Below are positions 14,056-19,327 of a stretch of 19,327 nucleotides of DNA, piece by piece. Below the pieces are notes generated by a model, which did no database searches, was not told where the DNA came from, and saw only the letters and a program-made list of their open reading frames with translations. Position numbers and translations under genes: made by a program. Source of the DNA: VGCC01 sp040381195 (GTDB taxonomy: Bacteria > Actinomycetota > Actinomycetes > S36-B12). The stretch lies in assembly GCA_040381195.1 (NCBI GenBank), contig JBEIHR010000030.1, positions 1 to 19,327 on the forward strand, read 5' to 3'. The first letter of the stretch is position 1. The number at the start of each line of letters is the position of its first letter.

Positions 14056-14628
14056 ATCAGCGTCGAAGTCCGAATCAACGACCGCATTCGCGTTCCCGAG
14101 GTACGTCTCGTCGGACCCAATGGTGAACAGGTCGGAATCGTGCGTATCGAAGACGCACTCCGGCTCGCGGTGGAAGCCGATCTCGATCTCGTCGAGGTGG
14201 CACCCATGGCGAAGCCTCCGGTCTGCAAGCTGATGGATTTCGGGAAGTTCAAGTACGAGGCAGCCGTCAAGGAGCGCGAATCCCGCAAGAACCAGACGCA
14301 CACGGTCATCAAGGAGATGAAGTTGCGTCCGAAGATCGACTCGCATGACTACGAAACGAAGAAGGGTCATGTGGAGCGGTTCCTGCGGGCCGGGGACAAG
14401 GTCAAGATCACGATCATGTTCCGTGGGCGTGAGCAGAGCCGTCCCGAGTTGGGTCTGCGGTTGTTGGCGAGGCTTGCGGAGGACGTCGAGGAACTCGGTT
14501 TCGTCGAGGCCACTCCGAAGCAGGACGGGCGCAACATGCTCATGGTTCTTGCGCCTCACCGACGCAAGTCGGAGGGAAGCAAGAAGGTGACCACGGATGG
14601 CGACGAGGAAGAGCGCGACAGCGCCTGA
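14056..14628 (+). CDS. infC: Translation initiation factor IF-3, apparent ATC start
   Basis: IF-3 binds the 30S subunit, keeps it apart from 50S and rejects non-standard start codons. The conserved N domain starts VRINDRIRVPEVRLVGPNGE, then DLDLVEVAP, PPVCKLMDFGKFKYE; the C domain has VIKEMKLRPKID, KVKITIMFRGREQSRPELG and TPKQDGRNMLMVLAP. No ATG or GTG is suitably placed: GTG at 13990 would add 22 residues with no ribosome site, while the full AAGGAGG at 14045-14051 sits four bases before ATC at 14056, opening ISVEVRINDR. Use of AUU/AUC for infC is well known and lets IF-3 repress itself. From ATC the protein has 190 residues, within family range. The alternative start is 13990. Confidence 0.93.
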   Translation: MSVEVRINDRIRVPEVRLVGPNGEQVGIVRIEDALRLAVEADLDLVEVAPMAKPPVCKLMDFGKFKYEAAVKERESRKNQTHTVIKEMKLRPKIDSHDYETKKGHVERFLRAGDKVKITIMFRGREQSRPELGLRLLARLAEDVEELGFVEATPKQDGRNMLMVLAPHRRKSEGSKKVTTDGDEEERDSA

Positions 14629-14637
14629 CAGAAGGCT

Positions 14638-14658
14638 TCCGAGCCAGCACGGTTCGGA
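14638..14658 (+). promoter_or_regulatory. Strong hairpin between infC and rpmI
   Basis: TCCGAGCC (14638-14645) pairs with GGTTCGGA (14651-14658) over eight base pairs with one G-U, closing a 5-nt loop AGCAC. It fills most of the 50-nt gap between infC and rpmI. No U-tract follows, so it is not a standard terminator. In E. coli and Bacillus, L20 represses its operon at RNA structures near this point; a similar role is possible. Confidence 0.4.
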
Positions 14659-14678
14659 CGAGTGAAGAGGACTAGAGG

Positions 14679-14873
14679 ATGCCGAAGCAGAAGACGCACA
14701 GTGGTGCCAAGAAGCGATTCAAGGTGACCGGCTCGGGCAAGATCACCCACGAGCAGGCCAACCGCCGCCACCTCATGGAGGTCAAGTCCTCCAAGCGCAC
14801 GCGTCGGCTCATGGCAGACGACGTCGTGTCCAAGGCCGACGTCAAGAAGGTCAAGAAGCTCCTCGGTCGCTGA
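14679..14873 (+). CDS. rpmI: 50S ribosomal protein L35
   Basis: A 64-residue, strongly basic component of the large subunit. MPKQKTHSGAKKRFKVTGSG at residues 1-20 is the family signature, and the C-terminal half ends VKKVKKLLGR. Length is normal. ATG at 14679 follows GAAGAGG (14664-14670) by eight bases. It lies between infC and rplT in the nearly universal infC-rpmI-rplT operon. Confidence 0.98.
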   Translation: MPKQKTHSGAKKRFKVTGSGKITHEQANRRHLMEVKSSKRTRRLMADDVVSKADVKKVKKLLGR

Positions 14874-14906
14874 TCTACCCCGAAACGTACGTAGGAAGGA
14901 CAAGTC

Positions 14907-15269
14907 ATGGCACGCGTCAAGCGTTCAGTCAATGCCCAGAAGAAGCGCCGCGAGGTTCTCGAGCGCGCATCGGGGTACCGGGGGCAGCGTTCCCGCCTCT
15001 ACCGCAAGGCCAAGGAGCAGGTCACGCACTCGCTCGTCTACGCGTATGCGGATCGTCGGACACGCAAGGGTGATTTCCGTCGGCTGTGGATCCAGCGCAT
15101 CAACGCCGGTGCCCGCGCCAATGGCATCACCTACAACCGATTCATCCAGGGCTTGAAGGCCGCTGGAGTAGAGGTCGATCGGCGTATGTTGGCCGAGCTC
15201 GCGGTCTCGGACCCGGCTGCGTTCGCATCGCTGGTAGACGTGGCACGCGCGGCCGTACCCGCGAACTAG
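14907..15269 (+). CDS. rplT: 50S ribosomal protein L20
   Basis: A 120-residue, basic, early-assembly protein of the large subunit that binds 23S rRNA and in several bacteria represses its own operon. ARVKRSVNAQKKRREVLERA and the segment GYRGQRSRLYRKAKEQV are diagnostic, as are RDFRRLW-type GDFRRLWIQRINAGAR and NRFIQGLKAAGVEVDRRMLAELA. The start ATG at 14907 is preceded by AGGAAGGA (14893-14900) at six bases. Length fits the family. The gene ends 5 nt before a TTG-started methyltransferase. Confidence 0.98.
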   Translation: MARVKRSVNAQKKRREVLERASGYRGQRSRLYRKAKEQVTHSLVYAYADRRTRKGDFRRLWIQRINAGARANGITYNRFIQGLKAAGVEVDRRMLAELAVSDPAAFASLVDVARAAVPAN

Positions 15270-15274
15270 TCCGC

Positions 15275-16054
15275 TTGGACTCGATCACCTCGACCCGATC
15301 GTCGCGGGTGGCGCGCGTTCGCGGGCTGAAGACACGATCTGGACGTCGTGAGTCGGGACTCTTCCTCGTGGAAGGCCCCGACGGCGTCACCGCAGCCATC
15401 GCCGCCGGTATCTGCGAGGAAGTCTGGGCGACCGAGTCGGGTGTGCGGCTCATCGAGGCGGACCCCGATGTGGTGATGTCGGAGCGGGTGTGTGCGGTCG
15501 TCAGCGAGACCGAGGCACCGCAGGGTGTCGTCGCCATCTGTCGGCAGCCCCGTGTCAGCCTCGACGCGGTGTGCGCCGGGTCAGGTCCACTCGTATGGGC
15601 GGATGGAGTCTCCGACCCGGGGAATCTCGGCACGATCATCAGATCGGTGTGGGCTCTCGGCGCCGCCGGGGTGGTGACGAGTAGCCGCGGGGTTGATCCA
15701 TTCAACGGCAAAGTCGTGCGGGCCTCGGCGGGCGGCATATGCGTGGTCCCCGTAGTGCCCGATGTCTCGATCGATCAGGCGATCTCGGCTCTACGCGCGT
15801 GTGAACGGTCGATCGTGGTTCTTGCGGGAGAGGCGGAACAGGATGTGTTCGCGGTGCTCCGCGACTCCAGGGTTGCTCAGCATGTGTGCTGGGTCGTCGG
15901 ATCCGAGTCGCATGGGGTATCTCCCGAGATTCGCGCCCATGCCACCCTCGAGGCGCGTATTCCGCTCCCCGGGGGTGCAGAGTCACTCAATGCGGGTGTC
16001 GCCGCATCTGTCGCCCTCTACGCAACCTGGGACCACAGAGGGCCCTGGTCCTAG
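15275..16054 (+). CDS. SpoU/TrmH-family RNA 2'-O-ribose methyltransferase
   Basis: A SAM-dependent ribose methyltransferase with a trefoil knot; likely acts on 23S rRNA (often called TsnR or TrmH-like in this locus), but the target base cannot be told from sequence. A substrate-binding N domain (about 1-95) with RSGRRESGLFLVEGP is followed by motif 1 SDPGNLGTIIRS at 113-124 (Asn117, Arg123), motif 2 VGSESHGVSPEI at 208-219 and motif 3 IPLPGGAESLNAGVAASVAL at 229-248. TTG at 15275, five bases after rplT, opens LDSITSTRSSRVARVRGL, matching relatives; GTG 15308 is the alternative. No ribosome site is visible, suggesting coupling to rplT. Length 259 is typical. Confidence 0.9.
   Translation: MDSITSTRSSRVARVRGLKTRSGRRESGLFLVEGPDGVTAAIAAGICEEVWATESGVRLIEADPDVVMSERVCAVVSETEAPQGVVAICRQPRVSLDAVCAGSGPLVWADGVSDPGNLGTIIRSVWALGAAGVVTSSRGVDPFNGKVVRASAGGICVVPVVPDVSIDQAISALRACERSIVVLAGEAEQDVFAVLRDSRVAQHVCWVVGSESHGVSPEIRAHATLEARIPLPGGAESLNAGVAASVALYATWDHRGPWS
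16027..16054 (+). terminator. Hairpin at the end of the methyltransferase gene, possible terminator without U-tract
   Basis: CTGGGACCA (16027-16035) pairs with TGGTCCTAG (16046-16054) over nine positions, one of them G-U, closing a 10-nt loop. The right arm includes the stop codon. No run of T follows (AAGTACC), so it would be a U-less hairpin of the kind proposed for high-GC actinobacteria. It marks the likely boundary between the ribosomal operon and the sulfate operon. Confidence 0.4.
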
Positions 16055-16131
16055 AAGTACCGACACGCTCGCGGTGCCGGGCGATATGTCGCTGCATTTG
16101 AGAGACTGAGGACGCTTCGAAGGGATGTGCC
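16055..16131 (+). promoter_or_regulatory. Gap before the oxygenase-cysDN operon, weak promoter candidate
   Basis: This 77-nt gap is the only room for a promoter of the sulfate operon. A weak pair CCGACA (16060-16065) and TATGTC (16085-16090) is 19 bases apart. A small inverted repeat GCGA-TATG-TCGC at 16081-16092 overlaps the -10 candidate and could be an operator half. The ribosome site AAGGGA is at 16120-16125. None of the promoter assignments is strong. Confidence 0.2.
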
Positions 16132-16953
16132 ATGACCTACGTCACACTGCCGATGATCGATGAGACCGGCTACGTGGTCCTCGATCGCTACGACCAGGCT
16201 CAGGATCCGCGTGAGTGGGAGGACCTGATCTACGTCGATTGGAAGTCATCCGGCGACACTCGCTTCGCTCCGCTTGCCAGTGCCTACGGCGACATCGAGT
16301 GCGATGGGTTCTGGAACCACAACCCGCCGAAGACCGACAAGGACGGTGTCTGGGTCAAGGAGAACGTCGCGATCGCACCGCGTCTCACCGCCCGCGCCCA
16401 GGAGCCGGGGGTCAACATCGGTCGGTGCCGTGTGATCGAACTCCAACCGAACACGTACGGTGAAGCCCTCTACAACCTGCACCGCGACGACAACAACCGG
16501 TTGAACCCTGAAGGTACGGGGTGGATTGTGCGCGCGTTCCTCAATCTCACCGACAATCCGGACTCGGTGATGATCCTGCGTTCGGATAAGGAGGACCCGA
16601 GCACGGAGATCCGGCTCCCACTCCCGGCGGGTCAGCAGTTGGTGCTGGACACCCAGCGCTTCTATCACGCGGTGTGGCACCCGGGGAACGAGCCGCGCTA
16701 CTGCCTGATCACCTCCTATGAGTCCGGTCCGGGACTCCAGGCGTGGATGGACCGGTACCACCCGGTGAATCGCGTCCCCAATCATCCGATCGACCCGCAG
16801 GTCCAGGCCGAGGGTGAAGCTCTCGCACAGGCCAAGCGTGATGCCCGTGCCGCTGCCTTGGCTGCGCAAGGGAAGGATCCTCGGTTCGGCGACGGCAGCA
16901 TGCAGGTCGCCGAGAAAGGATCCGGCGGCATGGAGGTACTGTCGGAAGCGTGA
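16132..16953 (+). CDS. Probable Fe(II)/2-oxoglutarate-type oxygenase linked to sulfate activation
   Basis: A 273-residue protein I do not recognise as a named gene. Residues 95-200 read like a double-stranded beta-helix with a metal triad: HRDD gives His117 and Asp119, and FYHAVWHPGNEPRY gives a distal His179 (or His183) with Arg189 ten residues after His179, the spacing at which Fe(II)/2OG oxygenases bind 2-oxoglutarate. Strands such as WIVRAFLNLTD, SVMILRS and QQLVLDT lie between, as expected. The N-terminal 95 residues are rich in Trp and Tyr; the last 50 are a charged Ala-rich helix and a Gly-rich tail. No signal peptide. ATG at 16132 follows AAGGGA by six bases. The end overlaps cysD (GTGA), so it is translated with sulfate adenylyltransferase. 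Substrate unknown; a cupin-type enzyme is the main alternative. Confidence 0.55.
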   Translation: MTYVTLPMIDETGYVVLDRYDQAQDPREWEDLIYVDWKSSGDTRFAPLASAYGDIECDGFWNHNPPKTDKDGVWVKENVAIAPRLTARAQEPGVNIGRCRVIELQPNTYGEALYNLHRDDNNRLNPEGTGWIVRAFLNLTDNPDSVMILRSDKEDPSTEIRLPLPAGQQLVLDTQRFYHAVWHPGNEPRYCLITSYESGPGLQAWMDRYHPVNRVPNHPIDPQVQAEGEALAQAKRDARAAALAAQGKDPRFGDGSMQVAEKGSGGMEVLSEA

Positions 16954-17873
16954 GCGCCGCACCCGTCAGCGTCCCGTACAGCGCCGTTCTGGACGCCCTC
17001 GAGGCCGAAGCACTCCACATCTATCGGGAGACTGCGGCGGCATTTCGCAATCCGGTGTTGCTGTACAGCATCGGTAAGGACTCCTCGGTCCTGCTGCACC
17101 TCGCCTTGAAGGCGTTCGCGCCTGCGCCGCTTCCGTTCCCGATCATGCACATCGACACCGGGTGGAAGTTCCGGGAGATGATCGAATTCCGCGACCGGCG
17201 TGCCGCGGAGCTGGGCCTGGATCTGCGGATCGCGCAGAACCGCGAGGCCATCGAGCAGGGGGTTACCCCGTTCACGCATGGAACACACGAGTACACGCGT
17301 CTCATGAAAACCGTGGCCCTGCGCGAGGGGATCGACCGGTACGGATTCGATGCGGCGATCGGCGGGGCTCGTCGCGACGAGGAGCGCAGTCGCGCCAAGG
17401 AGCGGATCTTCTCCCTCCGCGAGCCTGGGCATCGGTGGGATCCGCGCAAGCAGCGCCCCGAGTTCTGGCGCACCGCCAACACCACCTTGGCACCCGGGCA
17501 GACCATGCGCGTGTTCCCTCTCTCCAACTGGACCGAGCTCGATGTGTGGCGTTACATCCAGCGGGAGAGCATCCCGATCCCGGATCTGTACTTCGCCAAG
17601 CCGCGTCCGGTGGTGGAGCGTGACGGGGTCTTGATCTGCGTCGATGACGAGCGCTTTCCCCTAGCTGAGGGTGAGCAGGTCCAGATGCGCTCAGTGCGGT
17701 TCCGCACCCTCGGGTGCTACCCATTGAGCGGGGCAACGGAAAGCACCGCAGACAATCTCACCGACCTGATCGCGGAGATGGAGGAGTCCAACATCTCCGA
17801 GCGCGCCGGACGTCTGATCGATGGTGAGGGTGGCGGATCGATGGAGGCCAAGAAGCAGGAGGGGTACTTCTGA
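16950..17873 (+). CDS. cysD: Sulfate adenylyltransferase subunit 2 (small subunit)
   Basis: With CysN it forms ATP sulfurylase, which adenylates sulfate to APS, driven by GTP hydrolysis. It is a PAPS-reductase-like PP-loop enzyme: LLYSIGKDSSVLLHL carries the PP-loop at 40-46, HIDTGWKFREM follows, then GARRDEERSRAKERIFS, and RPEFW. VFPLSNWTELDVWRYI is the conserved late motif, and the tail ERAGRLIDGEGGGSMEAKKQ with final GYF is diagnostic of CysD. Length 307 is normal. GTG at 16950 overlaps the oxygenase-like gene stop; the stop TGA shares one base with the cysN ATG (TGATG). Confidence 0.96.
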   Translation: MSAAPVSVPYSAVLDALEAEALHIYRETAAAFRNPVLLYSIGKDSSVLLHLALKAFAPAPLPFPIMHIDTGWKFREMIEFRDRRAAELGLDLRIAQNREAIEQGVTPFTHGTHEYTRLMKTVALREGIDRYGFDAAIGGARRDEERSRAKERIFSLREPGHRWDPRKQRPEFWRTANTTLAPGQTMRVFPLSNWTELDVWRYIQRESIPIPDLYFAKPRPVVERDGVLICVDDERFPLAEGEQVQMRSVRFRTLGCYPLSGATESTADNLTDLIAEMEESNISERAGRLIDGEGGGSMEAKKQEGYF

Positions 17874-19219
17874 TGTCGATCACCCCGATCCTGCACCTTG
17901 TCACCTGCGGCTCCGTCGATGACGGAAAGTCCACGCTGATCGGCCGTCTCTTGGCGGAGACCGACAGCGTCCCGATCGACCAACTCGAGTACGCGCGGCG
18001 GACGCGTCGGGGCGGTTCCACGATCCCGGTGGGGGAGATCGACTACTCGCTGTTGACCGATGGTCTTGAGGCGGAGCGCGAGCAGGGCATCACGATCGAT
18101 GTCGCGTACCGCCACATGAACCTGCCCAATGGGCGTCGTGTGCTGATCGCGGACTCGCCCGGCCATGAGCAGTACACCCGCAACATGGCTGTGGCAGCCT
18201 CCAACGGGGATGTGGCAATCCTCCTTGTCGATGCGGCCCGCGGGGTGCGTCCGCAAACCCACCGGCACCTCACGGTGTGCGCGCTCATGGGCGTCTCCAC
18301 CATCGTCGTGGCCGTCAACAAGATGGACCTCGTCGGATACGAGCATGGAGCCTTCGAGGAGATCGTCGGCACCGTGAAAACTACGGCTGCGCGCCTGGGC
18401 ATCGACGATCTCGTCGCCGTTCCGGTAAGTGCTGTCGCGGGGGACAACATCACCCGGCGTACCACCGCCATGCCCTGGTATCAGGGCCCGAGCCTTCTGG
18501 AGTTCCTGAGCGACTGGGAGCCCCCTGCCCGCCCCGATATCGAGCCCTTGCGTTTCCCGGTCCAGTACATCGTGCGCGCGGAGGGGAACTTCCGTGGGTA
18601 CGCCGGAACCGTGGTGTCCGGTGTACTGCAGACCGGGCAGAAGGTGGTGGTCGCTGACTCGGGTCGCACGGCCATTGTCGATCGCATCGTGACCCTCGAT
18701 GGAGATATCGACACCGCGGTCGCAGGGCAGGCGGTCACGCTGACTCTCGACCACGAAGTCGATGTCACACGCGGTGACCTGATCGCGGCGGACGACCAGG
18801 ACGCTGCGCAACCGGCGGACCGATTCAGCGCCGATGTGGTGTGGCTGGGGGAGGAGCCTCTGGCGCACGGCCGCTCCTATCTGCTGGTGTCCGGGTCGCG
18901 GTCGGTGCCCGCGACGGTCACCAACGTCCGCTACCGACTCGATGTTGTCTCTGGGCACGAGCATGCAGCGCGTGTGCTGGACATGAATGACGTCGGACGG
19001 GTCGAAATCGCCACGGACAAGCCGATCCCGCTCGATCCCTATTCGCTCTGCAGGGACACCGGGGGCTTCCTGCTGGTTGATCGCGTCACGGCGGACACGG
19101 TCGCCGCCGGCCTGACCCGCCAGGCGATGCGCCGTTCCTTCAACGTCGTTCCGCACTCCTATGCAGTCGATGATGACGCGCGCCGGCTTCTCATGGGCCA
19201 CCCCAGCCGCGTGGTCTGA
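17873..19219 (+). CDS. cysN: Sulfate adenylyltransferase subunit 1 (GTPase subunit)
   Basis: The GTPase half of ATP sulfurylase, related to EF-Tu. G1 is GSVDDGKST at residues 13-21, switch region EREQGITIDVAYR at 68-80, G3 DSPGHEQY at 94-101 and G4 NKMDL at 149-153. Beta-barrel domains 2 and 3 follow from about residue 225 (FPVQYIVRAEGNFRGYAGTV) to about 425. AGGAGGGG at 17857-17864 is eight bases before ATG 17873. The frame ends GHPSRVV then TGA. The next codons in the same frame are LTGLPGSGKST of an APS kinase, so this may be the N-terminal part of a CysNC fusion interrupted by one stop. Taken alone, 448 residues is still enough for an intact CysN. Confidence 0.95.
   Translation: MSITPILHLVTCGSVDDGKSTLIGRLLAETDSVPIDQLEYARRTRRGGSTIPVGEIDYSLLTDGLEAEREQGITIDVAYRHMNLPNGRRVLIADSPGHEQYTRNMAVAASNGDVAILLVDAARGVRPQTHRHLTVCALMGVSTIVVAVNKMDLVGYEHGAFEEIVGTVKTTAARLGIDDLVAVPVSAVAGDNITRRTTAMPWYQGPSLLEFLSDWEPPARPDIEPLRFPVQYIVRAEGNFRGYAGTVVSGVLQTGQKVVVADSGRTAIVDRIVTLDGDIDTAVAGQAVTLTLDHEVDVTRGDLIAADDQDAAQPADRFSADVVWLGEEPLAHGRSYLLVSGSRSVPATVTNVRYRLDVVSGHEHAARVLDMNDVGRVEIATDKPIPLDPYSLCRDTGGFLLVDRVTADTVAAGLTRQAMRRSFNVVPHSYAVDDDARRLLMGHPSRVV
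19217..19219 (+). other. In-frame TGA at the tryptophan position between CysN and CysC
   Basis: The codons around this triplet read R-V-V-(TGA)-L-T-G-L-P-G-S-G-K-S-T. CysC proteins and fused CysNC proteins usually have V-W-F/L-T-G-L here, so TGA stands where TGG (Trp) is expected. A single base (G to A at 19219) would restore a continuous CysNC frame. TGA is plainly a stop in other genes of this window, so no code change is implied. Confidence 0.75.
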
Positions 19220-19327
19220 TTGACCGGACTTCCTGGTTCCGGGAAGTCCACCATCGCCGATGCCACGGTGGGCGCTCTGCACGCACTTGGCGTACACACG
19301 TATGTGCTCGATGGGGACAACGTGCGC
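19220..19327 (+). CDS. cysC: Adenylylsulfate kinase, N-terminal part (partial, runs off the window)
   Basis: APS kinase phosphorylates APS to PAPS. The 36 visible codons show the Walker A motif GLPGSGKST in LTGLPGSGKSTIAD, then the conserved VLDGDNVR at the window edge. The frame is the same as cysN and follows its TGA with no spacing. If it starts independently, TTG at 19220 directly after the stop is the only candidate, giving a protein that begins at the P-loop and lacks the first beta strand (the V-V-W-L segment) that normally supports it. That makes reinitiation an unsatisfying explanation; readthrough, a nonsense mutation or a sequence error are alternatives. The rest of the gene is outside the window. 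Confidence 0.85.
   Translation, partial: MTGLPGSGKSTIADATVGALHALGVHTYVLDGDNVR

Noticed and set aside
15086..15274. Extension of the TrmH-family gene upstream into rplT
   Set aside because: It would overlap L20, and family homology starts after TTG 15275.
19217..19219. TGA as a selenocysteine codon or a changed genetic code
   Set aside because: The position is normally Trp, not Cys or Sec, and TGA ends many other genes in the window, so a code change is excluded and Sec is improbable.
17717..19297. 526-codon open frame on the minus strand covering cysN
   Set aside because: It is fully antisense to cysN, whose GTPase motifs are intact. Its translation shows no family pattern and is the expected shadow of high-GC codon use.

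Overview
This window is a gene-dense, high-GC stretch in which every supported gene lies on the + strand. Gene order (pyrF-gmk-rpoZ-coaBC-metK-priA-def-fmt-rsmB-rpe-ribD-ribE-ribBA-ribH-hisE-hisG, then infC-rpmI-rplT-trmH-type), frequent GTG and TTG starts, a PriA without ATPase motifs and a HisE/HisG pair of mycobacterial style all point to an actinobacterium (Actinomycetota). Genus cannot be read from the sequence. I see no tRNA, rRNA, insertion sequence, phage gene or CRISPR array.

Region 1 (1-5496): end of pyrF, gmk, rpoZ, coaBC, metK, priA. This is a housekeeping block for nucleotides, RNA polymerase omega, CoA and S-adenosylmethionine. The integration host factor gene (mihF) that many actinobacteria carry between pyrF and gmk is absent; the two genes overlap by ATGA. 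Region 2 (5521-8995): def and fmt (formyl-methionine cycle), rsmB (16S rRNA methylation) and rpe (pentose phosphate pathway). Region 3 (8992-12348): a complete, tightly coupled riboflavin operon ribD-ribE-ribBA-ribH, with no room for an FMN riboswitch. Rpe and RibBA together touch ribulose 5-phosphate, a riboflavin precursor. Region 4 (12353-13898): hisE-hisG and an SseB-like protein. Region 5 (13896-16054): promoter and structured leader, infC with an apparent ATC start, rpmI, rplT and a SpoU/TrmH-family RNA methyltransferase. Region 6 (16132-19327): a probable Fe(II)/2-oxoglutarate-type oxygenase translationally coupled to cysD-cysN-cysC, the sulfate activation genes.

The most unusual site is the cysN/cysC junction. 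The CysC frame continues directly from the CysN frame through one TGA. That TGA sits exactly where fused CysNC proteins and CysC proteins normally have a tryptophan just before the P-loop. It could be a nonsense mutation, an assembly error, recoding or a tight stop/restart. The second point of interest is the oxygenase-like gene fused into the same operon. Other observations are the structured infC leader with its ATC start, an 8-bp hairpin between infC and rpmI, and three promoters with identical spacing that would give leaderless mRNAs for def, rpe and hisE.
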